Assembly (NCBI GenBank): GCA_016712415.1
Contig: JADJRC010000008.1
Span: forward strand, 1 to 64,000
Length of the DNA stretch: 64,000 nucleotides
Reading direction: 5' to 3'
DNA from: Lewinellaceae bacterium
Lineage (GTDB): Bacteria; Bacteroidota; Bacteroidia; Chitinophagales; Saprospiraceae
This document shows, piece by piece, positions 15,380 to 24,374 of this stretch. Position 1 is the stretch's first letter, and each line of letters opens with the position of its first letter. The notes beneath the pieces were generated by a model, which was not told the origin of the DNA, ran no database searches, and was given only the letters and a program-made list of their open reading frames with translations. The position numbers and the translations under genes were made by a program.

Positions 15380-18300
15380 TCAGTCAATGGCGATCTTTCC
15401 AACCTGCTTCGATTGACCGGAGGTCAAACGGATAAAATATATGCCGGCGGGCATCCCGTTCAGGTCGAGCGGGATCAGGTTTTTACCCTGGGCAAGGTTC
15501 TGGTGCAGCGTGCGAATCACCCGCCCCGGACCGTCCGTTACTTCAATGGCCAGTTCCTGGCTGCTTTCTGCATCGTAGGATACCGTGAACGATCCATGTC
15601 CCGGATTGGGGTATACCGTCCAGTTATCCTTCCTGGCCTGCGGATTCGAAGTGCCCACGGATAATTCGCCTTTAATGATAATATTGTCATTGCCGAGGTA
15701 TGCGGCCAGGTTGATCGTACGTGTTTTCCATGGGTCATTTTTGAAGGTCGACGGTTTGTAGTCGATACTTTCCTGGTTTCCATTTACCAGCACGCGCATG
15801 GTGCTCGCGTACGGGTTGTGTTTCCCGAAATTGGTCAGGTAAAACGTGGAAAAAGTCTGCCGCAGGTCAAACTGCAACTGTGCGGAATTCAGACCGGTCA
15901 GGTCGGCGCAAATACAGAATTGGTTTCGGAATGCCTCGTTTCTGATCCATACGTTGGTGTCGGCGGGCTCCACGAAATCGCCATCGTTGTAGGCAGTCAG
16001 CACATCGCCACCGGTAATTTTAAAGCCCAGCGCGCCGGTGCGTGCGGCGTCGGAAGCCAGCGTTGTTTCGACAAAACGGCCCGAACGGGTAAAGCTGGAG
16101 TCAAGGGATGCTGCGCCGGCTTCAAAACTGAGTGTATCCCGGTAGAAAACGTATGGATTCACGATCCGCAAGGCATTGAGGCTGTCGTTGCCGCTAAGAA
16201 AATCAGGGTCGTAGGTTACCCATGAATCTACGGTATAAGGCCCTTTTGCGGAGAAGTGGAACGCTGTGGAAAGGGTATGGAAGAAGGATTCGCCCAAATG
16301 CAGCGTTTGTGGTATCTGAACCACTTCGCTGACCGGGTTGCTGCCGTTAAGGCTGACAAACACCGTGACTTCTTCGCCGGCAGCGATGGAGTCGCAGCCA
16401 AAATACCCTATTTCCAGCTTGGGTGTTTCCGAGCCGAGAAAACAACCGGAATTCAGGTCGTCCACATCGCGCAGACTGATATCGACATTCTGATCCAGAA
16501 TGCTCTCCACGACCACTTTTGTCTCATTATTCTTGATATTCAGGTCGGTCGCCAGCCCGGTTTTGCAGCGAATCTTGTAAACGCCCGGTGTTGCAAACAC
16601 ATCGGTGGGTACGTTGAATTTGAAACTGATCGTATCGCCGTAGTAGAGCGGAGCGGTCAGTGTCAGCGTGTCCCAAACCTCCACGCCATCGTTGATAATA
16701 AACGCCATCGGAATTTTTCCACCGGCCGGTATGGTCGTACTACAGTCGTTGTATTTAAACCGAACCGTGATATATTCGGTGTCGGTGAGGTGGCAGTTCA
16801 GCGGCGCCGGCCCGGTTATGTCCAGGAGGTTCAGGTCGTAGTAATACAATTGGTCGCCGATGCCGACGGCATACCAGGCATTGGTTGTTTCGATATAACC
16901 CGGTGAGGAGCAGGGGCCGTAAAGATCGAGAGCAGCCTGCAGCGAACCCAGGCGCGCATCTGCGTATTTGGAGTTTTGAACCAGATAGTACTTCAGGTTG
17001 CGGAAGGCAATGGCGGCGGCAGTGTCGAGGCCTACGCCGTTCACCACGTAGTAGTCGTCGTTGTCGTTGGTGCCGCTGCCCCCGTCGGTGAGCAGCGAGA
17101 ACCAGCGGTTTTGCACGCCGCTGTTGGTATGCACGCCGCCGTTATCGGCCGTTCCGGTGGCCCAGTTCTCTCCTTTATACGTATCCGGGTGGTCATATGC
17201 CTTCGGGTTTTGCATGTTCCTGAAGATATTGGAGCTGTTGTGCGCAAAATCTTCTCCGACCAGCCAGTCGGCCAGTTCGGGTGTTGCCCAGAACTCCACA
17301 GCAGCGCCGAAGATGTCGCTGAACGACTCGTTGAGGGCGCCGCTTTCGTTTTGGTAGATCAGTTTGGCCGTATTGCCGGTTACGCCGTGCGTGAATTCAT
17401 GCGCTACCACATCCAGCGAGGTGAGTGGGGAATAGCTGGAGTTGCCGTCGCCGAACTGCGCCCAGTCGCCGGTCCAGCTGGCATTGACCCAGTTTTCGTT
17501 GAAGTGTACCAGGCAGATAAGCGGCATGTCGTCGCCGTCAATACCGGAATGTCCATGCTCCTGGAAGTAGTAGTCGTAGGTCATCTCGGCGCCCCAGTAG
17601 GCATCCGTGGCGGCCTCGTCCTGGTTGACGTTTACGTTGTTCCAGATATTATCGGTATCAATGAAGTCGGTAGCATCGGCAAAATCGGTACTCTTGTTCA
17701 TATTATATGCAACAACACCGCCGCCGCGTGTGGTTTCCATCAACCGGAAATTGCCGTTTGAAAGTGAATCGGTGATGATGGCGCGCTGGTTGCTGTATTT
17801 GGTAATGGCCGTTCCGGGCGTGTTCTGGTCGTGCAGCAGTTCCAGTTCCTGCATGATGGTACCGTCGGTCACGCGGACAAATACCTGCTTTCTCGACTGT
17901 GGTTGCTGTGCAAACACCTCAAACGTCCAAGCCGCAACGAACCCCTCGGGGCGCTGCGCCTCGTCAGGATTGGCCAGCACCAGTTCCGGTTGGGGATAAA
18001 AGGTCGCCGCCGGGTCTTTTCTTGCCTGGCGGAGCAGGGCTTCTGTTTCAGGCGATTCCCACATATAGCGCTGGGCATTGGTATGTGCCAGGGCCTTGAC
18101 GATGGCTTCCTGTGCCGTCAATCCGCCGGGGATTTGTGCCTGAAGGCCGCGGATCAACTTGCCGTTCAGGGTTTTGACGTAGCCGTTTTGCTCATGGATC
18201 AGCCATTCGGCGCCTGCAACCTTTACCCCTTTGTAGTACTGCTGGTAGCGGTGGTGGGTAAAGCCGAGGTCGTCGGTATCCGTGCGGTATTCCAGCAGGG

Positions 18301-18520
18301 CATCCTGGTCTGAAAGCCCCAGGTCGGAATGGTGCGACCGCAACAGGTCTTCAGCGGTAATCTGCACGCCTTCCCGGATAACCAGCCAGTCCGGATTGCC
18401 TTCTTTGGCGTAAAAAATGGTTTCGCGAACAGGCAAAGGATCGCCATTCGATTGGCCCTGGGGAAAGGCGAGACATGTGGCGGGAAGCCAGCACAGTAAG
18501 GAGTAGAACAATAACTTCAT
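15380..18520 (-). CDS. Secreted thermolysin-type (M4) metalloprotease with T9SS sorting domain
   Basis: The start is set at ATG 18520, giving 1046 residues with a signal peptide ('LLFYSLLCWLPATCLAFPQG'); the longer frame adds an implausible extension. An FTP/PepSY-type propeptide region ('LEYRTDTDDLGFTHHRYQQY') precedes the catalytic domain with 'VVAHEFTHGVTGN' (two zinc His and Glu) and the third ligand in 'GALNESFSDIFG'. Beta-sandwich domains follow, and the last 80 residues ('WTVYPNPGHGSFTVSYD', 'GMPAGIYFIRLTSG') are a type A T9SS sorting domain. The protease should be exported across the outer membrane and attached or released. It is monocistronic with its own promoter. Confidence 0.93.
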   Translation of the reverse strand: MKLLFYSLLCWLPATCLAFPQGQSNGDPLPVRETIFYAKEGNPDWLVIREGVQITAEDLLRSHHSDLGLSDQDALLEYRTDTDDLGFTHHRYQQYYKGVKVAGAEWLIHEQNGYVKTLNGKLIRGLQAQIPGGLTAQEAIVKALAHTNAQRYMWESPETEALLRQARKDPAATFYPQPELVLANPDEAQRPEGFVAAWTFEVFAQQPQSRKQVFVRVTDGTIMQELELLHDQNTPGTAITKYSNQRAIITDSLSNGNFRLMETTRGGGVVAYNMNKSTDFADATDFIDTDNIWNNVNVNQDEAATDAYWGAEMTYDYYFQEHGHSGIDGDDMPLICLVHFNENWVNASWTGDWAQFGDGNSSYSPLTSLDVVAHEFTHGVTGNTAKLIYQNESGALNESFSDIFGAAVEFWATPELADWLVGEDFAHNSSNIFRNMQNPKAYDHPDTYKGENWATGTADNGGVHTNSGVQNRWFSLLTDGGSGTNDNDDYYVVNGVGLDTAAAIAFRNLKYYLVQNSKYADARLGSLQAALDLYGPCSSPGYIETTNAWYAVGIGDQLYYYDLNLLDITGPAPLNCHLTDTEYITVRFKYNDCSTTIPAGGKIPMAFIINDGVEVWDTLTLTAPLYYGDTISFKFNVPTDVFATPGVYKIRCKTGLATDLNIKNNETKVVVESILDQNVDISLRDVDDLNSGCFLGSETPKLEIGYFGCDSIAAGEEVTVFVSLNGSNPVSEVVQIPQTLHLGESFFHTLSTAFHFSAKGPYTVDSWVTYDPDFLSGNDSLNALRIVNPYVFYRDTLSFEAGAASLDSSFTRSGRFVETTLASDAARTGALGFKITGGDVLTAYNDGDFVEPADTNVWIRNEAFRNQFCICADLTGLNSAQLQFDLRQTFSTFYLTNFGKHNPYASTMRVLVNGNQESIDYKPSTFKNDPWKTRTINLAAYLGNDNIIIKGELSVGTSNPQARKDNWTVYPNPGHGSFTVSYDAESSQELAIEVTDGPGRVIRTLHQNLAQGKNLIPLDLNGMPAGIYFIRLTSGQSKQVGKIAID

Positions 18521-18560
18521 AACGGAGATTTTCGTTAGTATACGAATGAATACAAGCGGA

Positions 18561-18568
18561 CAAATATA
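18561..18568 (-). promoter_or_regulatory. -7 promoter box for the M4 protease gene
   Basis: Read on the minus strand, TATATTTG fits TAnnTTTG and lies 40 bases upstream of the ATG. No clear TTG was found at the expected -33 distance. Confidence 0.5.
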
Positions 18569-18724
18569 CCGCGTGCTTAAAATATTCGGTTCATTTACCG
18601 TCCGGCCATATCTTTTAAAGCAAAAGGTGCTATTACACGACAAAATCATCTCCCGATCGGCCGGACAAGGCAACGGACAGTAAATAAAAAATCTGTGAAA
18701 ATGTTGCGGGTAATTTGCTGTTGT

Positions 18725-19714
18725 TTATTGCGCCAGTATGTGTGCCATACGCAGCAAATCCTTGTTTAAGGGTTTGTTTTTGGCAATAGCCTCCGTAAAA
18801 GGCGTGTTGTGCACATTGTTATTGCGCATGCCAACCATTACGCCCGATTCGCCCGCCATGAGCGCCTCTACAGCGCCGAAACCCAGGACGCTCGCCAGAA
18901 CACGGTCGAACGACGACGGAGAGCCACCGCGTTGCAGGTGTCCGATCACGGTGACTTTAATGTCGTCGTAAAAGCTGATTTGCTCTTCCACGTTTTTGGC
19001 GATGTCGTACACCGTACCCATCTGGTTGCCTTCTGCCACGATGACGATACTGAAGAGTTTGGAGCGTTTGGCGCCGCGTTTGAGCAGTTTGACCACATCT
19101 TCCAGCGAGAACTCCTCTTCCGGGATCAGCACGCCGCCTGCTCCGCCGGCAATAGCGGTATGGAGCGCGATAAAGCCCGAATGACGCCCCATCACCTCGA
19201 CAAAAAACAGGCGGTTGTGCGAATCGGCCGTATCGCGGATCTTGTCGACGGCCTGTACGGCTGTGTTGACCGCCGTGTCGAACCCGATGGTGAAATCAGT
19301 GCCGAAAAGGTCATTGTCGATAGTGCCGGGCAGACCAACTATGGGCATATCCGGGAATTCTTCCATGAACTTTACGGCGCCGGTAAAGGTGCCGTTTCCT
19401 CCAATGGCGATGAGGCCGTCGATGTCGTTGTCGACCAGGTTCTCGTAAGCCATTTTTCTGCCTTCCGGCGTCATGAAACGCTGGCTGCGCGCGGTTTTCA
19501 GGATTGTGCCGCCCCGGTGGATGATGTTGCTTACATCGGTTGTTTCCAGGCGCTTGATGTTGCCGTCGATCATGCCCTCATAACCGCGCATGATCCCATA
19601 GATATGCAAATCGTTGTTAAAGGCATTGCGAACAATGGCGCGCACAGCAGCATTCATGCCTGGCGCATCGCCACCGGAAGTAAAAACTGCGATACGCTTT
19701 ATTTCTTTTATCAT
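18725..19714 (-). CDS. pfkA: ATP-dependent 6-phosphofructokinase
   Basis: This 329-residue enzyme phosphorylates fructose 6-phosphate in glycolysis. The ATP loop is 'TSGGDAPGMNAAVRA' (residues 12-26), with 'IGGNGTFTGA' for nucleotide binding and 'GLPGTIDNDLFGTDFTIGFD' carrying the catalytic Asp (TIDND). 'EVMGRHSGFIA' is the usual substrate-binding segment. It follows the N-acetylglucosamine-kinase-like gene after 8 bases, forming a two-gene sugar-phosphorylation operon. The length is normal for bacterial PfkA. Confidence 0.95.
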   Translation of the reverse strand: MIKEIKRIAVFTSGGDAPGMNAAVRAIVRNAFNNDLHIYGIMRGYEGMIDGNIKRLETTDVSNIIHRGGTILKTARSQRFMTPEGRKMAYENLVDNDIDGLIAIGGNGTFTGAVKFMEEFPDMPIVGLPGTIDNDLFGTDFTIGFDTAVNTAVQAVDKIRDTADSHNRLFFVEVMGRHSGFIALHTAIAGGAGGVLIPEEEFSLEDVVKLLKRGAKRSKLFSIVIVAEGNQMGTVYDIAKNVEEQISFYDDIKVTVIGHLQRGGSPSSFDRVLASVLGFGAVEALMAGESGVMVGMRNNNVHNTPFTEAIAKNKPLNKDLLRMAHILAQ

Positions 19715-19722
19715 AAGGATGC

Positions 19723-20568
19723 TTATTCAGATGGATGCAAATGGTAGTCTGCAAGAGGATAGATTGGCTTGCGGACAATGACGCCCAGTTTCATCTTTCG
19801 ATCTTCCATGCACTCGAGCAGGACATCCTGGAAATGGTGGGCGATAGAGCCTACAAAATGCACGGGTACTTGCTGGTACCCGCTGTATTTGCTCACGTGG
19901 CGATCGAGAAACTGGCCCAAACAACCCGCTACCAGGTTTTGAATATACGGATGCTGACCGTTTTCGCCGAGAAAACGTGTAAAGGTCGCCAGGTATCTGT
20001 TGGCGCCCTTCTCGTAGATGCGGTCCTTTATGCTGTCCAGCCCTTCCGTGTGTGCGGCATCGAAGGCAGAATTGAGGTCAGCGGGTAGTTCCCGGTAAAA
20101 CCGGGCACGCAACAAGGCCTTGCCAAGATGTGTCCCACTGCCTTCATCGCCCAGCAGCCATCCCAGCGAGGGCACGTTGTCGAGAATCGTCTCGCCGTCG
20201 AAATAACAGCTGTTGGAACCGGTACCCAGGATGCAGGCAATACCCGCGTTGCGCCCGCAGGTCGCGCGGGCCGCAGCCAGCAAATCGTGTTCCACCTCGA
20301 CAGCGGCGTTGGGAAAAGCGGCACGAAGGGCAGCGGCAACGATTTCGGCCCGGTGGTCGTCGTGGATTCCGGTGCCGTAAAAGTAAACCTCCTTTACTTC
20401 GTCGGCCTTCAGTTTAGGCAGCAACTGTGTATCCAGGATCGACTTGATCTCGGCAGTGGTATGGAAAAAGGGGCTGAATCCAACGGTGTTTTCAAGTTGC
20501 TGGTTCCGCCCACCGTGGATGAGCAGCCAGTCAGATTTAGTAGAACCGCAATCGGCAATAATGACCAT
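19723..20568 (-). CDS. N-acetylglucosamine-kinase-like protein (BadF/BadG ATPase fold)
   Basis: The 281-residue protein belongs to the ASKHA sugar-kinase fold: phosphate-1 loop 'IADCGSTKSDWLL' at the start, 'CILGTGSNSCYFDG' (phosphate-2), and 'SLGWLLGDEGSGTHLGKALL', which is characteristic of N-acetylglucosamine kinases of the BadF/BadG family. It likely phosphorylates an amino sugar from cell-wall recycling; a glucosaminidase gene is divergent from it. It is the first gene of an operon with pfkA. Confidence 0.85.
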   Translation of the reverse strand: MVIIADCGSTKSDWLLIHGGRNQQLENTVGFSPFFHTTAEIKSILDTQLLPKLKADEVKEVYFYGTGIHDDHRAEIVAAALRAAFPNAAVEVEHDLLAAARATCGRNAGIACILGTGSNSCYFDGETILDNVPSLGWLLGDEGSGTHLGKALLRARFYRELPADLNSAFDAAHTEGLDSIKDRIYEKGANRYLATFTRFLGENGQHPYIQNLVAGCLGQFLDRHVSKYSGYQQVPVHFVGSIAHHFQDVLLECMEDRKMKLGVIVRKPIYPLADYHLHPSE

Positions 20569-20794
20569 GTTTCGGCTTGATGCTTTGGCAATTGCAAAAT
20601 TTCAGGACGAAACCCGCTTTTCGCCGTGGCTATTTGTAAAATGTACACGAATGGCGCAAAAATAGATTTTTCCTATCATAACAAAGGATAAACCCGTGAA
20701 AGTCGATTTTCAAATTTTTTATGTCTGCCAAACCGGTGAAATAAAATATCAAAAATATAAAACAAAAAGTTTTTAAAAACAAAACTATATGTTT

Positions 20795-20802
20795 TATATT
20801 TG
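20795..20802 (+). promoter_or_regulatory. Possible -7 promoter box for the glucosaminidase gene
   Basis: TATATTTG matches TAnnTTTG in a very AT-rich intergenic region (20569-20908) that also holds the palindrome GTTTTTAAAAAC about 15 bases upstream. No clear -33 TTG at the normal distance. The rest of this 340-base gap shows no gene. Confidence 0.4.
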
Positions 20803-20908
20803 AGCCGTCATTCTTTCCAGGCGTTGTTGGGCAGTCGTTCCCGGAGCATTCCATATATCGACCCAACCTGCCTAATTGTTTCATTTTGTTCACTTAACTA
20901 TTCAGGCT

Positions 20909-21730
20909 ATGGCTAATTATTATCAGGCAAGTTACAATAAAGGCGGGGTAGCCTCATCCGAACAAATCAGATTCGAATTGTTTCGGGAAGAGGTACTTTG
21001 GAAACTACTGATGCTGACTGCTCTGACATATCTCGTTTGGTCGGACAAAATCTCCATCGTGTTTGGCTCCGACAGCGATTTTGATGCCATAGAGTCGCCT
21101 GAAGGCGGACGCGTCCGGGCAGCACTGTTCGACTTTTCCGCAGAAAAACCACGCAGCGACCGGCCGCTTCCGGAGGAGCCCGTTGTGCTGTCTCCGGATG
21201 CACTCAGCAATGTCACCTTTGCCATAGATCCTGCTTTTGCCGACCGGAACAAGGTTGGCCGGGTGGAGGTGCGCAACCGTCTGGCGAAATGCAGGGACTA
21301 TCTGGAGCGCTTTGCTCCGCTCGCCGTCGCGGAAATGCACGCTTCCGGCGTACCGGCCAGTATTACCCTGGCGCAGGGATTACTGGAAAGCGATGCCGGC
21401 GAAAGCAAACTGGCCGTAACCGCTAATAACCATTTCGGGATCAAGTGTTTTTCAAAAAGTTGTAAAAAGGGACATTGTGTCAATTTTACCGACGACTCGC
21501 ACAAGGACTTTTTCGTGCGATATGGAAGTGCCTTTGGCAGTTTTCAGGCGCACAGCCGCTTTTTGAAAAATAAATCCCGCTACCGGCAATTATTTTCATT
21601 TGGCAGAACGGACTACCGGAGCTGGGCAAACGGCCTGGCGGAGGCGGGGTATGCTACGGACAAAAACTACGGGAAAAAACTCATTGCAATCATTCAGTCG
21701 CTGGGACTTGACCGGTATGATCATCAGTAG
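20909..21730 (+). CDS. Glucosaminidase-domain peptidoglycan hydrolase (FlgJ-like)
   Basis: ATG 20909 is preferred to the upstream in-frame ATG because it starts the recognisable 'MANYYQASYNKGG' sequence. The 273-residue protein has a membrane-anchor helix near residues 30-50 ('LLMLTALTYLVWSDKISIVF'), a linker, and a C-terminal glucosaminidase domain: 'MHASGVPASITLAQGLLESD' with the catalytic Glu region, 'NHFGIKCFSK', and 'YGSAFGSFQAHSRFLKNKSR'. Such enzymes cleave between GlcNAc and MurNAc in peptidoglycan. A divergent GlcNAc-kinase-like gene suggests coupling to cell-wall recycling (inference). Confidence 0.88.
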   Translation: MANYYQASYNKGGVASSEQIRFELFREEVLWKLLMLTALTYLVWSDKISIVFGSDSDFDAIESPEGGRVRAALFDFSAEKPRSDRPLPEEPVVLSPDALSNVTFAIDPAFADRNKVGRVEVRNRLAKCRDYLERFAPLAVAEMHASGVPASITLAQGLLESDAGESKLAVTANNHFGIKCFSKSCKKGHCVNFTDDSHKDFFVRYGSAFGSFQAHSRFLKNKSRYRQLFSFGRTDYRSWANGLAEAGYATDKNYGKKLIAIIQSLGLDRYDHQ

Positions 21731-21803
21731 GGGGGGCTACCGCCGGCTTCTGCCTGCGGCAGAGCAAGCCGCCTCTAGCCAGCGCCGGACTATTTCACAG
21801 CCG

Positions 21804-21833
21804 GGTACCCGAGCGGTACCCGAGCGGTACCCC
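21804..21833. repeat. Short tandem repeat, 11-bp unit GGTACCCGAGC
   Basis: Two full units (21804-21814, 21815-21825) and a partial third, in GC-rich spacer DNA downstream of the glucosaminidase gene and next to the secG terminator. Confidence 0.7.
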
Positions 21834-21850
21834 AAAAGCACCTGATCCGG

Positions 21851-21917
21851 AAAAAAGAAAAGCCCCATCTGGAATGAAACCATTGCATGGTGGCAATAAC
21901 CTCATTCCCGATGGGGC
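21851..21917 (-). terminator. Intrinsic terminator of the lptE-secG operon
   Basis: On the minus strand a 16-bp stem (21902-21917 with 21862-21877, one mismatch) is followed by the T-rich run ttttctttttt. It lies 16 bases past the secG stop. Confidence 0.85.
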
Positions 21918-21932
21918 CTGTATCGCAATAAA

Positions 21933-22202
21933 TCAGCGCGATTGCAGCGGAATATCCGTCGGCGCTGCAGGTCCGCCCGAACCAACGGTAAGTACCGCGA
22001 GAACACAAAGCGCTACCAGCACACCGGCCAGTACCCAGGTTGCTTTTTCGATAAAATCAGTTGAGCGGGCTGCACCGAACAATTGTTGGGCCTGGCCGCC
22101 AAACGTGGCATCAATACCACCGCCTTTGGGATTTTGGACCAGAATGGCTGCCATTAAAAGAAGGCTCACACACGCAATCAATACCGCAAGAGTAGGTAAC
22201 AT
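21933..22202 (-). CDS. secG: Preprotein translocase subunit SecG
   Basis: The 89-residue protein has two membrane helices around the conserved loop 'MAAILVQNPKGGGIDATFGG' and 'QQLFGAARSTDFIEKATWVL', both signatures of SecG. It assists SecYE in moving proteins across the inner membrane. It follows the TPR-like gene after 2 bases and ends the operon at a clear terminator. Confidence 0.93.
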   Translation of the reverse strand: MLPTLAVLIACVSLLLMAAILVQNPKGGGIDATFGGQAQQLFGAARSTDFIEKATWVLAGVLVALCVLAVLTVGSGGPAAPTDIPLQSR

Positions 22203-22204
22203 CT

Positions 22205-23026
22205 TTATTTATTTTTAAGTTTTTCAATTTCGGCCGCAAAGTACGCGCTTTTTTCAGGAATTGCCAAACGCAATCGCTCGTACATATTTATTGCTTTTTC
22301 ACGGTATCCCTGTCTGGCCAGTAATTTGGCCAGTGTTTCAGAAATCACATCCCGGTTTTCGGCGACGCTCCTTTCTGCCAGTTGCAGGGCGGAGAGGGTA
22401 GCGGGCGAATCGGTTTCTGCAGCATCTGCCTGGGTTGTGTCGGGCTTCGGCCGGGCAGATTTTTCCAAGACCGGAGGGCTAAACCGGTTTATCCATATGG
22501 CAAAAGGTTGGTAAATCTGTTGGGAAACAGCGGGTCGGGGTGTATCAGGTTCCGGTTCCGACACCACAGCAGGGTCTTCCTGGACAGTTTCCGGAAGGGA
22601 TGGGATACCTGGTTCAGGCTCAGGTGCGGCAGGTTCAGGCGCCGGCACAGGGGGGGCAAAAGGCTGCTGCTTTTCTGCCTGTTCGCGGCGTGCCTGGGGG
22701 GCAAGCGCCTTTAGTTCGCGTTGCAGGGTTTCTACTGGTTTGAGTTCAAGCACAGCCTCCTCAAAAGCGATGGCTACCGGCTGCGGAGCAATCAGTTTTG
22801 GTGCGGCAAGCAGGTATAAATGCCTGCGATCAAGACTGTAGGCGGCAGCCGTAGCCAGCGTGCGCTCGGCTTCCGGATGCTGCTCGTCGCGGGCTTTGAG
22901 TGCCAGCAGGTAGCGCAGGTTGTGCGCATAAGGATACGACAGTGCCAATGTCTTCAACTCCTCGTAGGAGATGGTAGACAATAATTCCGGGTTGTCCAGT
23001 AATTTGAGCAGTCGTTCCTGTGTCAA
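22205..23026 (-). CDS. Conserved hypothetical protein with helical ends and Pro/Glu-rich linker
   Basis: The 273-residue protein has an N-terminal helical part ('SYEELKTLALSYPYAHNLRY'), a central disordered Pro/Glu/Ala linker (about residues 105-160), and a C-terminal TPR-like segment ('ISETLAKLLARQGYREKAIN', 'MYERLRLAIPEKSAYFA'). No signal peptide. Its place between lptE and secG suggests an envelope-biogenesis link, but the function is unknown. Confidence 0.65.
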   Translation of the reverse strand: MTQERLLKLLDNPELLSTISYEELKTLALSYPYAHNLRYLLALKARDEQHPEAERTLATAAAYSLDRRHLYLLAAPKLIAPQPVAIAFEEAVLELKPVETLQRELKALAPQARREQAEKQQPFAPPVPAPEPAAPEPEPGIPSLPETVQEDPAVVSEPEPDTPRPAVSQQIYQPFAIWINRFSPPVLEKSARPKPDTTQADAAETDSPATLSALQLAERSVAENRDVISETLAKLLARQGYREKAINMYERLRLAIPEKSAYFAAEIEKLKNK

Positions 23027-23035
23027 AATGGGTAT

Positions 23036-23551
23036 TTACCAGTTGTTGAAAAAATAGTTGAAAATATCTTCGAGCAGTTGCGGGTAAATGGTTTGCTGTA
23101 GCAATTGGTCCTGCACGCTCAACAAGTCCGTTTGGCTTGAAAATTCTGCGAAATGGCTGAAACTCTTTTCTTTGGGCCATTCTATTTTCTCATCCTTCAG
23201 GTTTTCGGCGCTTACCTGTATCACCACGACGAGTTGGTTCAGTTCCACCAGTTCGCCCGGTTTGGGCGCTACCGGGACGACCCTGAAGTCAATAATTTTA
23301 CCCGAAAAAAGCACATCCGCGTCCTGTGTTTTGAGTTGCAGTCGTGTTTCCGACCGCATTTTGTCTTTCAGCCGTTCCGTGAAGTCAACGCCGATGGTGG
23401 GAGGCGCGTTGTTGGCCACTGTTTCAAAAATATCGATCGAGAAGGTATTGACACGCGGATCGATCGATATGCCCTTCAGGGTATAGCAACCGGCAGGCAG
23501 GAACAGGGGCAGCAGCAGGAGTATCCGGGTATAAATCTTCATGTTGGGCAT
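23036..23551 (-). CDS. lptE: LptE-like LPS-assembly lipoprotein
   Basis: The 171-residue product has a lipoprotein signal ('LLLLPLFLPAGCYTLKG') and the core typical of Bacteroidota LptE: 'IDIFETVANNAPPTIGVDFT', 'TERLKDKMRSETRL' and 'GKIIDFRVVPVAP'. LptE plugs the LptD barrel that inserts lipopolysaccharide in the outer membrane. It heads the lptE-hypothetical-secG operon; the next gene starts 10 bases after its stop. Confidence 0.85.
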   Translation of the reverse strand: MPNMKIYTRILLLLPLFLPAGCYTLKGISIDPRVNTFSIDIFETVANNAPPTIGVDFTERLKDKMRSETRLQLKTQDADVLFSGKIIDFRVVPVAPKPGELVELNQLVVVIQVSAENLKDEKIEWPKEKSFSHFAEFSSQTDLLSVQDQLLQQTIYPQLLEDIFNYFFNNW

Positions 23552-23689
23552 TTCACGGTAAACGGCCGGTTAGCCGTTTTCGATGCTTGAAGTGACAAAA
23601 GTAAGGTTGTACGCCGGAATTGCAAATCCGTTGTGTGATTCAGACAGGTGGTATGGACAGGCTTTCAGTCGTCGAAGCGCCGGCTCGCG

Positions 23690-24352
23690 TCACAGGCTGC
23701 GGACTGCGCCGAAGAAACGCTCCAGTTTTTCCGGGTCGAGGCGCCCGTCCGTCCGCACACCGCTGCACAGGTCCAGACCAAACGGTTGCACGGTTTCAAT
23801 CGCTTCCCGAACATTTTCCGAATGCAGGCCGCCCGCCAGAAATACCGGCACCGGTACCGATTCAACGATGCGCCGGCTGAGCGACCAGTTGTGCGTGCGT
23901 CCGGTGCCGCCCAGTTCCTTGACGGCGAGGTTGGGGTTGCCGCTGTCGAGCAGCAGGGCATCGACCTGGGGTGCAATCCGTTGCGCTTCATCGATGCTTT
24001 CCTCACCGGTGACGTGGATGACCTGTACAATCTTTATTCCGGTCAGGGTGTCCTTGATTTCGGCATAAGTGCCTGATTCCAGGGCATCGACGATCTGAAC
24101 CGTATTGGTTTTCACCCGTTGCTGATGCCGGATAATCGCCTGTGCGCCGGTCTCGCTGGTCAGCAGGAATGTCGCAACCGGCGGCGGCGCCTGCCGGGCG
24201 ATTTCAACGATCAATTCGTCGGAGATCACACCCGGACCGCTGGGCATGCGGCCCACCAGCCCAAGTGCGGAGGCGCCGAAGGCAATGGCCGTCCTGGCCT
24301 CTTCAACGCTGCTGATACAACAAATTTTGATACGCGGGATGCTGGTAGACAT
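23690..24352 (-). CDS. TrpF-like phosphoribosylanthranilate isomerase
   Basis: ATG 24352 gives 220 residues of a (beta/alpha)8 barrel. 'RIKICCISSVEEA' carries the catalytic Cys of the KIC motif, 'VDALLLDSG' the catalytic Asp, and 'VFLAGGLHSENV' the phosphate-binding loop. The enzyme isomerises phosphoribosylanthranilate in tryptophan synthesis. The second Cys where TrpF usually has Gly, and the absence of other trp genes nearby, leave room for a paralogue with another substrate. It lies 22 bases downstream of guaA on the same strand. Confidence 0.72.
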   Translation of the reverse strand: MSTSIPRIKICCISSVEEARTAIAFGASALGLVGRMPSGPGVISDELIVEIARQAPPPVATFLLTSETGAQAIIRHQQRVKTNTVQIVDALESGTYAEIKDTLTGIKIVQVIHVTGEESIDEAQRIAPQVDALLLDSGNPNLAVKELGGTGRTHNWSLSRRIVESVPVPVFLAGGLHSENVREAIETVQPFGLDLCSGVRTDGRLDPEKLERFFGAVRSL

Positions 24353-24374
24353 GCTCTGGTCGCTTTTGTGTCTT

